From the NCBI GenBank assembly GCA_965226825.1, contig CBDDED010000003.1, positions 434,001 to 498,000 of the forward strand: a stretch of DNA of 64,000 nucleotides, in the 5' to 3' direction. Numbering within the stretch: position 1 is the first letter of the stretch; each line of letters opens with the position of its first letter. The notes under the pieces were generated by a model. The model saw only the letters and a list, made by a program, of their open reading frames with translations. It was not told the DNA's origin and did no database searches. This DNA comes from Io17-Chloro-G2 sp965226825 (GTDB lineage: Bacteria; Chloroflexota; Dehalococcoidia; Lucifugimonadales; UBA3495). The position numbers and the translations under genes are program-made. Positions 25,472-34,842 of the stretch are shown piece after piece.

Positions 25472-26806
25472 TCAGCGCCTCATTGGCCGAACGGCGGGCG
25501 CCGGGATGGGGTCGCCAAGAAAGAGGAACATGGCGGACCCGACGAAGCTGACCGCAGCCACTGCTACAAAGGGGATTGTGTAGCTGCCGGTAGCGTCGAA
25601 CATGATCCCGGCGAACAATGGAGCAACCAGCAGAAAGAAATTCATCGGTATCATGGATACGCCGGTGATGCTGGCAAATGCCTTCCGCCCGAAGTATAGC
25701 CCGCGAATGGACGTGGTCAACGGTGTGCGGCCTCCAAAGCCCACACCGAAGACCGCCGCGAATAGAAAGGCCATAGCCGGACTATCGGCCACAAGCAGTA
25801 TCCCCAGAGCACCGGACTGAAGCGCCGAGAAACCGAACAGCGCCAGCTTCAACGGCACCCGGTCGCCGACATAGCCGCCCACCAGGTTGAATACCGCGGA
25901 AACACCTGTTTGCGTTGCTACCACCCAACCCACGGTCTGCAGGGACATCCCCCGGTCGGTGAGCATGGTCCCAAGGTGGACCATCAGCGTAACGATAACG
26001 ATGGAAGTGCAGGCATGCCCCAGGGATATCAACCAAAACTCTCGGGTGCGCACGGCCTGTTGCCAGGTATAGTCGGAGTCTGAAGGAAGCGGCCTCCTGG
26101 CCGGTCCAGCGCCCTGCGATGCCACCGGCGCAGCGGCAACGGCGTCCCCATCCGGCGCCAGGCCGTACTCCTCCGGACGGTTTCTTACCAGCCGGGAAAC
26201 CGGGTACGCCGCCAACATCACCGCCGCTCCGATTACCAGGGCGGTGGTGCGCCACCCGTCAGACCCAAAGCGAGTGGGCTCCATGGACCAGGCCATAGCG
26301 GGCACCAGCAGCACCCCGCCCACCGCGAACCCTTCCATAGCCAACGCCATCGCCGTGGAACGCCGCCGAACAAACCAGTAATTCAGGACTGTCATCATGG
26401 GGAGCCAGGTGCCCAACCCGGCGCCGGAACTCATGACGATGAAAACCAGGTAAAACTGCCAAATGTTGGTGATTCTGCTGAAGGCCAGGAATCCAGCACC
26501 CAGGATCAACAACCCGATCAGGACCATGCGCCGGGGGCCCAGCTTATCGATCAAATACCCAGAAACCGGACCCATGATCGAGCCTTCCACCCTGCTTAAA
26601 GAGAATGCCAGGGACAGTTGGGACCGGCTCCAATGGAATCTTTGCTCCAGCACCACGAACCAGGCAGGCATTCCCTGGAACATGGGGACGGTGCCAATCA
26701 CCATGACGAGGGCTGCAACTCCGGCCAGCCACCAGCCGTAATAGGCTCCTCTTACATTCCTGATTGAAATCACCAGGGGCCTTGGGTGGAGCACGCTGGG
26801 TTTCAC
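25472..26806 (-). CDS. MFS transporter (monocarboxylate/oxalate-formate antiporter-like)
   Basis: Encodes 444 residues from GTG 26806; the start is uncertain because no good ribosome site is present. Twelve hydrophobic segments are visible, with a central charged loop (about 205-240). GYLIDKLGPRRMVLIG and VGDRVPLKLALFGF are the two MFS loop-2/loop-8 motifs. The N-terminal YYGWWLAG opening is common in carboxylate-carrying MFS members. The substrate is not determinable from sequence; a carboxylate would suit the surrounding catabolic genes. Confidence 0.88.
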   Translation of the reverse strand: MKPSVLHPRPLVISIRNVRGAYYGWWLAGVAALVMVIGTVPMFQGMPAWFVVLEQRFHWSRSQLSLAFSLSRVEGSIMGPVSGYLIDKLGPRRMVLIGLLILGAGFLAFSRITNIWQFYLVFIVMSSGAGLGTWLPMMTVLNYWFVRRRSTAMALAMEGFAVGGVLLVPAMAWSMEPTRFGSDGWRTTALVIGAAVMLAAYPVSRLVRNRPEEYGLAPDGDAVAAAPVASQGAGPARRPLPSDSDYTWQQAVRTREFWLISLGHACTSIVIVTLMVHLGTMLTDRGMSLQTVGWVVATQTGVSAVFNLVGGYVGDRVPLKLALFGFSALQSGALGILLVADSPAMAFLFAAVFGVGFGGRTPLTTSIRGLYFGRKAFASITGVSMIPMNFFLLVAPLFAGIMFDATGSYTIPFVAVAAVSFVGSAMFLFLGDPIPAPAVRPMRR

Positions 26807-27090
26807 CTTTCAGCTTGTGGGCTAGTCAAAAAATATGGTTACTCGCCCAACTCAGTGGCCGCGGGACAGGAACCGATGAAGATTATCCCACATTGTGTGA
26901 GCACAACCGGCATTATTCGGATATTTTCACGACGAATTTGGTACAACCCGAGGTTTAGTGGACGGCGGAGGCGTGCCTGGGGTAGTATCAAATTCGGCTT
27001 TGACCGACACCCGTGGACTCGGGCAAAGTCCTGAGACAGTGGCGACCGGCGCCGCCGCTCTAAGAAATTCCAACTCCGGAGGAACCGGCG

Positions 27091-28164
27091 ATGAAATACG
27101 GGCTGTTCATGATGCCATCACACCCGCCTGAGCGGGACCTGTTCCAAGCGCACCAATGGGACCTGGACTGCCTGAGTTTGGCCGACGAACTGGGATACGA
27201 CGAGGCGTGGATCGGGGAGCATTTCACCAGCCCATGGGAGCCGATTCCCGCCCCGGACCTGATGATCGCCCAAGCGTTGCAGCGCACCAAGAACATCAAA
27301 CTGGGCACCGGTGTACATCTTTTGCCTTACCATCACCCCGCGGAATTGGCCCACCGGGTGGCCTATCTTGACCATCTGGCCCAGGGCAGGTTCCTCTTCG
27401 GGATTGGCTCCGGCGGACTGCCCAGCGACTACACACTGTTCGACGTTGACGGCATCGGAGGCCAGCACCGGGATATGACCCGGGAGGCCATCGACATAAT
27501 TCTGAAGATTTGGGAAGACCAGGGGCCCTTCGAGTACAAGGGGAAGTTCTGGAACGTCAACGTCCCGGACACAATGTACGGGACGCTCAAATACTTCTTG
27601 AAACCCTATCAAAAGCCCCACCCGCCCATTGGCGTCGCATCGGTCAATGTCGGCTCGGAAACTCTGAAAATCGCCGGCGAACGAGGATTCATACCCATGA
27701 GCCTGGGCCTCAATGGAGAATACATCGCCAGCCATTGGGACGCCGTCTGTGAGGGGGCCGCCCGAACCGGGAAAACGCCCTCTCGTGCAGACTGGCGGAT
27801 CGTCAGGGACGTGTTCGTGGCTGATTCGGACGATGAGGCTTACGAAGCCGGCGTCAATGGCATGTTGGGCAGGGTCTGGCGGGACTACTTGCTGCCCCTT
27901 TTCGGCGAGTTCGACCTCAAAAAGGTCTTTAAACATGACCCCGCCATGCCCGATTCGGCGGTAACGGTGGAGTACTTGGCCGAGCGCCTTTGGCTCATCG
28001 GGTCGCCGGACACCGTGGAGCGAAAGCTGCGGGACCTGTACGAAATCTCCGGGGGATTCGGCACCCTATTGGTCCTCATCTACGACTACATGGACAACCA
28101 GGCAGGGTGGGAGAAATCCATGCGGCTATTGGCCAAAGAGGTAATGCCCCGGTTCTCCGACTAG
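27091..28164 (+). CDS. Luciferase-like (LLM class) flavin-dependent monooxygenase
   Basis: Encodes 357 residues, with GGAGG before ATG. The bacterial-luciferase TIM barrel is shown by MKYGLFMMPSHPPERDLF, LADELGYDEAWIGEHFTSPWE, KLGTGVHLLPYHHPAELAHRVAYLDHLAQGRFLFGIGSG and the C-terminal LIGSPDTVERKL. It should use reduced FMN (or F420) and O2 to oxygenate a small organic substrate. An NAD(P)H:flavin reductase is not encoded nearby. It is one of four intact LLM genes in the window. Confidence 0.92.
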   Translation: MKYGLFMMPSHPPERDLFQAHQWDLDCLSLADELGYDEAWIGEHFTSPWEPIPAPDLMIAQALQRTKNIKLGTGVHLLPYHHPAELAHRVAYLDHLAQGRFLFGIGSGGLPSDYTLFDVDGIGGQHRDMTREAIDIILKIWEDQGPFEYKGKFWNVNVPDTMYGTLKYFLKPYQKPHPPIGVASVNVGSETLKIAGERGFIPMSLGLNGEYIASHWDAVCEGAARTGKTPSRADWRIVRDVFVADSDDEAYEAGVNGMLGRVWRDYLLPLFGEFDLKKVFKHDPAMPDSAVTVEYLAERLWLIGSPDTVERKLRDLYEISGGFGTLLVLIYDYMDNQAGWEKSMRLLAKEVMPRFSD

Positions 28165-28182
28165 GTTGCTGGGCAACCGGAA

Positions 28183-29313
28183 TCAGGCCGTCTTCGTCCG
28201 TAGGGGACGGCTTACCCGGTGCAGGTATTTCAGCATTTCCCAATTGGAACCGGCAACCGAGGTCTCGTGGTAAGAGATCGACCGTTGCTGGCAGAAGTCC
28301 TTAACCAGTTCCCTGGCCTTGCGTAGGTTGTTGCGGGGCATGTTGGGAAACAGGTGGTGCTCGATTTGGTAGTTCAGGCCGCCGTAGACCAAGTCGGTTA
28401 GGGGATGAGGACGAACGTTTCTGGACGTAGTAATCTGACGCCTGAGAAAATCCAGGTCTGAATCCTTAGCCAGCACCGGCATCCCCTTGTGGTTGGGGGC
28501 GAAAGTGGCGCCCATGAAGAACCCGGCCACCGCTTGGTGGATGAGCAAGAACAAGGCCCCCTGCCACAACCCCAGCACCAGATACAGGCCGACCAAGTAC
28601 ATGGCCGCATGGCTGAACAACAGGATCGGCTCAATGACCGGGTATTTGGCTTCGCCGCCGCGTATCAGGTAGCTGACTCCCCCGAATCTTAGGCTCAACG
28701 ACGACAGAAGCAGTATCGGGAAAAACAGGAATGCCTGGTAGCGGATAATGGGCCACAACAGCCGGGGCTTGTTCAGCGCCTGTTCCTCGGTAAATGCCAA
28801 AACCGAGACTTCTATGTCGGCGTCCATTTCCATTTGATTGGGATTGGCATGGTGGCGGTTGTGCTTGTCAACCCACCAGCTCAGGTCCATTGCGACTAGC
28901 AAACTGACCAGCAGCCCGACCAAATCGTTATTGCGGGCCGACCTGGCTATTTGGTAGTGACCGGCATCATGGCCCAGGAACGCGATCTGGGAAAACACGA
29001 ACCCCAGGAAAACGGCGTTCAGAAGCTGAATTCCCAGATGGTCGATGGTGGCCAGGACGGTGAGGCTTGTCCCCAGCAAAACCAAGGCGGAAACAACCTT
29101 GAACCCGTAGTAGCCGGTCTGTTTCTCCAGCAGGCCTTCGCTGCGGATCCGGCGCCGGAGTTCTCGGAATGCGTCGCTGTCACCGGGGGTTTGGGGGGAT
29201 TCGAAGGTGATCTGGCGGTGGAGATAATCAGGTTGTCGATCGTCTTCAGGGCCAATGCCGACGTTTTGGGGCGGCGGCTCTGAATCGGGTTTGGTTGTTA
29301 CCGGGTTGGCCAT
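28183..29313 (-). CDS. Membrane fatty acid desaturase (acyl-lipid, front-end type)
   Basis: Encodes 376 residues. Three histidine boxes are present: HDAGH (115-119), HNRHH (151-155) and QIEHH (316-320). The Gln-x-x-His-His third box is typical of delta-6-like front-end desaturases. Paired hydrophobic segments lie at about 70-110, 125-145, 190-215 and 235-275. It is a di-iron membrane enzyme adding a double bond to lipid-bound acyl chains, with electrons probably from ferredoxin. A small Rieske protein is encoded upstream on the same strand and could be an electron donor, though this is a guess. Confidence 0.92.
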   Translation of the reverse strand: MANPVTTKPDSEPPPQNVGIGPEDDRQPDYLHRQITFESPQTPGDSDAFRELRRRIRSEGLLEKQTGYYGFKVVSALVLLGTSLTVLATIDHLGIQLLNAVFLGFVFSQIAFLGHDAGHYQIARSARNNDLVGLLVSLLVAMDLSWWVDKHNRHHANPNQMEMDADIEVSVLAFTEEQALNKPRLLWPIIRYQAFLFFPILLLSSLSLRFGGVSYLIRGGEAKYPVIEPILLFSHAAMYLVGLYLVLGLWQGALFLLIHQAVAGFFMGATFAPNHKGMPVLAKDSDLDFLRRQITTSRNVRPHPLTDLVYGGLNYQIEHHLFPNMPRNNLRKARELVKDFCQQRSISYHETSVAGSNWEMLKYLHRVSRPLRTKTA

Positions 29314-29576
29314 ACAGGCATTACCTACCGGGTTAAGTTGTCCCGCCGCGGGAAAATGCCATTGGGGACGGCAACGCTACCGGTTGCTCGGGGGAATTCA
29401 TCGAGGGACGGGTCTGGAGCGGCAATAGAGGATTGCCGGATCCCAGGACCACTCTTGCCACCACGGATTAGCCGCGCCGCCTGTTAAATGCTTTCCTCGG
29501 TCCGCCTAAGGGACCGACGTTTGGGCAGGTTTTCCAAGTGGAAAACTATTAACCGCTTCAATGGAGGGAAGCGGAA

Positions 29577-29864
29577 TTACGGTAAGTCCTGGACGATGAG
29601 CCGGCCGTCTTCCACAGTCACCGGAGCGGAGTACATTTTGGCATCCGGACCGTTGACGCATATGCCTTCGGTGTACTCAAAGCGCCAGCCATGGTCCGGA
29701 CACATAAAGCATGAGCCCCAGTCCATAACCTCGCCGCCGTGGTGCGGACAACTGGTTGAAAGGAGTTGGTAGCCTTTGTCGCTTTTGACCAGGAAATAAG
29801 GCTCTTTTTCCAACTCCAGGTAAGTAGGAAATTCGGTGAAATCGGTTTCAGCGCCCAGATCCAT
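29577..29864 (-). CDS. Small Rieske [2Fe-2S] protein
   Basis: Encodes 95 residues, essentially a single Rieske domain. The ligands are in SCPHHGGE and CPDHGWRF (Cys-x-His, then 16 residues, then Cys-x2-His). There is no transmembrane segment. Such small proteins act as electron carriers for oxygenases, or are the stand-alone half of a split oxygenase. It lies 263 bases upstream of the desaturase gene in the same direction. The intervening gap contains a 7-bp hairpin at 29529-29546 without a T tail. Confidence 0.88.
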   Translation of the reverse strand: MDLGAETDFTEFPTYLELEKEPYFLVKSDKGYQLLSTSCPHHGGEVMDWGSCFMCPDHGWRFEYTEGICVNGPDAKMYSAPVTVEDGRLIVQDLP

Positions 29865-30011
29865 GCAGATCAGCTCCCAGTATCAATTTTCGTGGGGCTA
29901 TTGGCGGTCACAGCAATCTCGATCGCGGACCGGATTGTTAAAAGCAACCCCAGTATAGCCGTAAGCGTTTTTCATCTCAAGTTGGCCCGGCGGGAATCGT
30001 CGAAACAACCA

Positions 30012-30965
30012 CTACGCTCCGCCAAAGAACCGGCGTGGATTGTCCACCATCATCGCCTGGATGTCGACATCGGAGGCTCCGAGCTCTTTCAGCCGGGGCA
30101 GCACCTTCCGAGTGATGAAGAGATAACCATCTGGATTGAACCTTCGCCGTTCTTCCGCCTGTTCTTCGGTGACATTGGTGCTTGGAACCGAATGATCGTG
30201 GGACAGCATGATCTTGTGAGCGAACCCCGCGTCAAGCAGCTGTTTCAGGATTTCGGTGCGAACTTCCCAGTTGGGTGTGTCGCCCGTGCGGCCTCCCGGA
30301 TAGCGGTCCAGACCCAGCCAGACGCCCTTCCGCAGCAGCCCCAAGAGGTAGTCCAGATCGGTATCGTCGTTGCTGTGGCCGACGTACACCAGGTTAAGGT
30401 CGACGCCTTCTTCCTCCAGGATTCGCACCTGCTGGTCTCCCACCCTGTCCGGTGACCAGGTATGTGTTGATATGCGGGTCCCGGTCCGGTTGCAGGCTCG
30501 GGCCGCCGCCCTGAGGATGACCTCCTGGGCCTCGGTAATTCCGCCCCGGTCGCTGGCCACCTTGATGATTCCCGCTTTGATTCCGGTGCCTTCGATACCT
30601 TCTTCGATCTCACGAATGAAGAAAGGAGCCACCATGTCCGGCGGCGCCACGGCGAAACTCCGAGGCACCGCCAGGTGGTTTCCGGTGCAGGCCACAATGT
30701 GTACGCCGCTCCTCCGCGAGACTTCCGCCAGGAGCCGAATATCCCGGCCCAAGTCAAAAGTGGTCACGTCTATGATGGTGCGAACACCCTCATCGTAGGC
30801 CCCTTTCAGCTCCGCTGCACCGTCATCGGTGACCCGTTGGTGGTCGATGAACCCCGGATAAGTATGGCTCACTCCCGCGGCGCTGAGCAGGACGTGCTCG
30901 TGGCTGAGAGTGAACCCCAAGTCCGCAGGATCCACCGGTCCAAGTACCGTGTTGACTGGCGGCAT
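30012..30965 (-). CDS. Phosphotriesterase-family metal-dependent hydrolase
   Basis: Encodes 317 residues; AGGAGG precedes ATG 30965. The binuclear metal site of the PTE family is complete by eye: His22 and His24 in SHEHV, Lys135 (bridging carbamylated lysine) in GIIKVASD, His168 in STHTW, His197 in GHSND and Asp257 in LSHDHS. Family members hydrolyse phosphotriesters, lactones or related esters; most environmental members are lactonases. The natural substrate is not evident. Confidence 0.92.
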   Translation of the reverse strand: MPPVNTVLGPVDPADLGFTLSHEHVLLSAAGVSHTYPGFIDHQRVTDDGAAELKGAYDEGVRTIIDVTTFDLGRDIRLLAEVSRRSGVHIVACTGNHLAVPRSFAVAPPDMVAPFFIREIEEGIEGTGIKAGIIKVASDRGGITEAQEVILRAAARACNRTGTRISTHTWSPDRVGDQQVRILEEEGVDLNLVYVGHSNDDTDLDYLLGLLRKGVWLGLDRYPGGRTGDTPNWEVRTEILKQLLDAGFAHKIMLSHDHSVPSTNVTEEQAEERRRFNPDGYLFITRKVLPRLKELGASDVDIQAMMVDNPRRFFGGA

Positions 30966-31213
30966 ATTGGTAACCTCCTGCCCGATTTTACATAAATGTT
31001 GCCCCGCTTCTCGTCTCTGGAGCGGGACCGGTTGGTATTGGTCAGAGTTTTCAGGATTCCGGCCGGAACCATTCTAACCGATAGGCTGGAAACCCGCGCG
31101 CCGCGCGGGCGGGATATCCGGTGACAGCGGCGGAAACCCGGTGTACATTGAAGCGGGTTGCGGAAGCTGGTCGCATTGGGTAGTCGCACAACTAGGCTTG
31201 GAGGTAGGTGAAT

Positions 31214-31822
31214 ATGGCTTTGGAGTTGGATCAGAGCAAAACGGCCCTTCTGGCTATGGACTTTGAGAACGACATTGTTCACGAAGAAGGCGCCCTTAAG
31301 GACTTTGGCTTGGCCCAAATGGTAAAGGAAAACGACATCTTGGCGAAGGTGAGCATAATGCTTGACGCGGCCAGAAGCGCCGGGGTCAAGGTGGTCTACG
31401 TGTCCGTCAAGTTCCGGCAGGGTCATCCCGAGGTGTCTCCGTACACGGGCCTTTTTCAGGCCGTGGTTGCAACCAATGCCTTGGTGGAAGGGACGTGGGG
31501 GGCACAAATTCATGATGCGGTCGCTCCTCGGGAGGGCGAACCGGTAGTGACCAAGCGGGCGGTTAGCGCTTTTGCGGCTTCGGACCTGGAGAAACTATTG
31601 AACGCATCCGGTATTTCGACCCTGCTGTTGTGCGGAGTGGCCACCAATTTCGTGGTGGAAGGGACGGCGCGGGAGGCGGCTGACCGGGGCTACAACGTGG
31701 TGGTGGTCGGCGATTGCTGCTCCTCGATGTCCCAAGAGGTGCACGATGCCGCCCTGAACACCGTGCTGCCGTTCCTGGCTACGATCACCACATCGGACGA
31801 GGTGATTGCCGCCCTGCAGTAA
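31214..31822 (+). CDS. Isochorismatase-family cysteine hydrolase
   Basis: Encodes 202 residues. ATG 31214 is preferred (GGAGG nine bases upstream) over GTG 31208, which is too close to the site. The catalytic triad of the family is visible: Asp16 in AMDFEND, Lys114 in VVTKRAVSAF and Cys140 in LLLCGVATNFVVEGTAR. Relatives hydrolyse amides such as N-carbamoyl compounds, nicotinamide or biuret. It is convergent with the amidohydrolase gene that follows. Confidence 0.92.
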   Translation: MALELDQSKTALLAMDFENDIVHEEGALKDFGLAQMVKENDILAKVSIMLDAARSAGVKVVYVSVKFRQGHPEVSPYTGLFQAVVATNALVEGTWGAQIHDAVAPREGEPVVTKRAVSAFAASDLEKLLNASGISTLLLCGVATNFVVEGTAREAADRGYNVVVVGDCCSSMSQEVHDAALNTVLPFLATITTSDEVIAALQ

Positions 31823-31828
31823 GAGAGG

Positions 31829-32968
31829 CTATTCCAGGCCGTACAGCCGGGCGCAATTGTCCCACAGGATTTTCTTTTTGGACTGGTCCCCAATTCCCGG
31901 CAGGTCCAGGAATTCTTCTACGGCGTGGGGAAAAGCTGAATCCGGATGCGGGTAGTCGGTGGAAAAAACTACGTTGCCGTCTCCCAGCCGGTTAATCATG
32001 TCGGCCGCCGGGGCCTCATCGGCGTCTATGGAGATGAAACATTGTCGCTGGAAATAGACCGACGGCAACTCCTTAAGTTCGACCTCATCCCCGCCGCCGA
32101 ACTTGCTCCACTGGTCGTCCATCCGGTAAAGCCACCAGGGCAGCCAGCTGCAGTTGCCTTCTAAAAATGCGACTTGGAGATTGGGAAACCGTTCCAGCAC
32201 CCCGCCCAGAATCATGCTGCCCGCGGCCATCATCAACTCTATGGGAAAGACCGAGGTATGCAATAAGGTCCGGTAATTGGGATGTCCTACCAGCCGGGTT
32301 CCCACGTATTCGGTGGAGGCTGCTCCCGACGTCCCATGGAAGCAAATTGGGATCCCTAGACTTTGGACCTGATCCCACAACACATCGAACTCTCCATCAT
32401 GCACCTGTTTGCCAGCCACCGGTGAGGGAAGCAGCACAACCCCCAAGGCTCCCAGGTCTTCAACCGCCCGCTTGGCTTCAATCGCGGCCATACCGGCGTC
32501 ATGTTGGGGTACGATTGCCGTTGCTTTGAGGCGGGCAGGGTCCTCCGCGCAGTAGTCGGCGACCCAGTTATTGAATGCCCGGCACAAGGCTAGAGAATAG
32601 GCGGGGTCCAAAGAGTCGATGGAAACCACCATGCTGGCCGCGGTGCGAAACAGCACTGCCACATCGATTCCCTCCGCGTCCATTGCCCGCAGGGACGATT
32701 GGGGATCGAAGTTGCGTTCCCATCCGTCTCGCATCAAATCCTGGGCTCGGAGATCGAGAAATTCGTTGGCCCGGAGCGTCTGCTGGTCGCCGATCCACGG
32801 CGGGACCGCCTGTCCCTCGACCACCCACCCGGCGTAATGCCCGGGGCGGTCATGGGATGCCACCGGCTCGCGGGAACGGAATTGTGGGTCCAAGTACTTG
32901 CGGTACAGGTCTGGAGGCTCCATAAGGTGAAGGTCGCTGTCCATGACCCGGTATCCATTTTTCGCCAT
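31829..32968 (-). CDS. Amidohydrolase 2 family protein (ACMSD-like TIM barrel)
   Basis: Encodes 379 residues. It has VMDSDLHLMEPPDL (metal-site DxH), GVVLLPSPVAGKQVHD, PICFHGTSG (metal His), LEGNCSWLPWWLYRMDD and VFSTDYPHPDS (metal Asp), in the order of the decarboxylase/hydrolase branch with alpha-amino-carboxymuconate-semialdehyde decarboxylase. Such enzymes often decarboxylate or hydrolyse ring-cleavage products. The substrate is unknown. It is the last of a run of five minus-strand genes from 36356 to 31829. Confidence 0.9.
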   Translation of the reverse strand: MAKNGYRVMDSDLHLMEPPDLYRKYLDPQFRSREPVASHDRPGHYAGWVVEGQAVPPWIGDQQTLRANEFLDLRAQDLMRDGWERNFDPQSSLRAMDAEGIDVAVLFRTAASMVVSIDSLDPAYSLALCRAFNNWVADYCAEDPARLKATAIVPQHDAGMAAIEAKRAVEDLGALGVVLLPSPVAGKQVHDGEFDVLWDQVQSLGIPICFHGTSGAASTEYVGTRLVGHPNYRTLLHTSVFPIELMMAAGSMILGGVLERFPNLQVAFLEGNCSWLPWWLYRMDDQWSKFGGGDEVELKELPSVYFQRQCFISIDADEAPAADMINRLGDGNVVFSTDYPHPDSAFPHAVEEFLDLPGIGDQSKKKILWDNCARLYGLE

Positions 32969-33161
32969 ACTTCGATTGCTCCGCCCTTTAGTAGTTTCCT
33001 ATTGGGGAGCGGCTTGGAATGGTTTGCTGGCAAATATCATCGGACCTAGCCTCCGAGGGATGCGCCGAAGTTTCGGATATGGCAGCCGTTCCGCTGAGGG
33101 TTAAGCCGTGAGTCCGGGCCGATTCAGATGACGCATCAAGCCCGCTTCTAGTCCGGCTAAC

Positions 33162-34190
33162 CTACTTCTGCGGCTCCAGGACCACTTTAAGCGACTCGGA
33201 GGCCTGGGCGGTTAGCTGAAAGCCCAGACCGGCTTGGTCCAGCCCGAGGCGGTGGGTGATCATTTCCCCTACCTGGACCCTGCCGGAGGCGATCAAATCC
33301 ATAGCGGTGGTCAGGTCGGAGGGTGCGCCAGCATAAGTTGTGGTCAGGGTCGCATCATTGCGGAAAAACACGTCGTTTATTGGCACTGAAACTGAAACAC
33401 CCGGCTCGGTGGGGGCGAAGAAGAGCACGGTGCCGCCTCTTTCGACCGAATTCAGCGCTTGCACCAGTGCCGCAGGGGCGCCGGTGGAGACAATGACCAC
33501 GTCGGCCAGTCGCCCGTCGTTGGATTCACGCAAACGAGCCGGAACGTCTTCCGTAGCGGAGAAGGTAACGTCCGCCCCCAGGCGACGGGCGGCGGCCATG
33601 CGGTACTCCACCATGTCGGTAGCAATAATCCTGCCCGCCCCCAGGGCCCGCGCCAAGTTGACGTGCAGCAACCCTGCCAGGCCGCTGCCCAAGACCAGCA
33701 CGCTTTGACCCGGCTGCAGGTTGGCCCGCCGCTGCCCCCGGTAGACGCAGGCCAACGGCTCGGTAAACGAAGCCTCCGCAAAGCCGACTCCGCCAGGGAT
33801 TCTGACCAGCCCACGGTCAACGTTAATCTCTGGAACCCGCAGAAACTCGGAGAATCCTCCGGGGTCAAAATTGGTCAGCCGAAGGGTGTCGCAGACGGTG
33901 TGCCGCCCGCTCAAACAGTACCGGCAGGCGTTACATGGGACGTGATGAGTAACCACCACCGGGTCACCTTCCCGGTAACCTTCCACTTTGCTTCCCACCT
34001 GGGCCACCACCCCGGCCACTTCGTGCCCCAGCACCGTTGGAGCGCGTTGGATGCGGTACCACTCCATAACGTCGCTGCCGCAGAGGCCGCTGGCCTCCAC
34101 CCGGACCAGTAATTCGTCCGGTCCAATGTCCGGCACCGGCATTTCCTCCACCCGGACGTCCTGGTTGTTGTAGTACATTGCTACGCGCAT
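33162..34190 (-). CDS. Zinc-dependent medium-chain alcohol dehydrogenase
   Basis: Encodes 342 residues from ATG 34190 with GAGGA upstream; an in-frame extension to 34262 lacks a ribosome site. The GroES-like half has catalytic GLCGSD and GHEVAG and the structural zinc cysteines in CNACRYCLSGRHTVC. The nucleotide half has VLVLGSGLAGLLHVNLARALGA, a GxGxxG-type NAD(P) fold. It resembles sorbitol/threonine dehydrogenase-like polyol dehydrogenases. The substrate is uncertain. Confidence 0.92.
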   Translation of the reverse strand: MRVAMYYNNQDVRVEEMPVPDIGPDELLVRVEASGLCGSDVMEWYRIQRAPTVLGHEVAGVVAQVGSKVEGYREGDPVVVTHHVPCNACRYCLSGRHTVCDTLRLTNFDPGGFSEFLRVPEINVDRGLVRIPGGVGFAEASFTEPLACVYRGQRRANLQPGQSVLVLGSGLAGLLHVNLARALGAGRIIATDMVEYRMAAARRLGADVTFSATEDVPARLRESNDGRLADVVIVSTGAPAALVQALNSVERGGTVLFFAPTEPGVSVSVPINDVFFRNDATLTTTYAGAPSDLTTAMDLIASGRVQVGEMITHRLGLDQAGLGFQLTAQASESLKVVLEPQK

Positions 34191-34279
34191 AGTTGTGTCC
34201 TCAAATTGCTTAAGGGCTGTCATTTGCGGGCATGAGTTGAGCAGGCCGTGATTCCGGCGCACTTATCTGAGGTCTCTAC

Positions 34280-34762
34280 CTACTCCCGCCGCCGCCACAC
34301 CTCATAGTTTTCCTGCATGTATTGCAGGTGCTCCGGCACGTGACGCTCATAAACGTCCAGCCAATCGTCCAGGGTCATGTCCCCATTCTCCGGATGGTAG
34401 CCCGAGTTGGACCAGGCAGCTTCAGTCAGGGACTTGATGAGCTGGCTATTTTGGCGCCGCAGCGACTTGAACAGGTCGAGTGCGTCCTCAACGCTCAGGC
34501 CATGATAGTTCAATGCCGATGCCCATTGGTTTTCGTCGTAGGCCATCAGTGACTGTCCAGGCTCCGCAATCAGCCGGCGGCATCGAATGTAGCTGTTTGC
34601 CTCGCTGTCGGCGATATGGACGAGGTGCTCATGGATGCTCCAGCAACCGTGCTCGTCCCGGAATTGCCACATCTCCTGCGGGAACTTGCCCACGGCGCCA
34701 ACAAGCTCTTCGTAAGCGTTCCCGTAGGATTCGATTTTCTGGATTCGCAGTTCCGGTGTCAT
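34280..34762 (-). CDS. DinB-family protein
   Basis: Encodes 160 residues from ATG 34762; the longer in-frame extension upstream has low-complexity arginine-rich sequence and no start support. The four-helix DinB/YfiT bundle is indicated by the spaced histidines: CWSIHEHLVHIADSE and the later ERHVPEHLQYM, which form the metal site. Members include thiol transferases and stress-induced proteins; a specific activity cannot be given. It sits between an alcohol dehydrogenase and an aldolase gene in one direction. Confidence 0.85.
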   Translation of the reverse strand: MTPELRIQKIESYGNAYEELVGAVGKFPQEMWQFRDEHGCWSIHEHLVHIADSEANSYIRCRRLIAEPGQSLMAYDENQWASALNYHGLSVEDALDLFKSLRRQNSQLIKSLTEAAWSNSGYHPENGDMTLDDWLDVYERHVPEHLQYMQENYEVWRRRE

Positions 34763-34842
34763 CCGCCATATTCTCCGAGATTTGGAATGGGTCGGCATGG
34801 GCGGTGGTAGGCCGGCGCCGGTTTGGTGGGCGGCTTTGTAAC

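Noticed and set aside
29498..29546. Two small hairpins between the Rieske protein and desaturase genes as a terminator
   Set aside because: Stems are 6-7 bp and neither strand has a T run after them.
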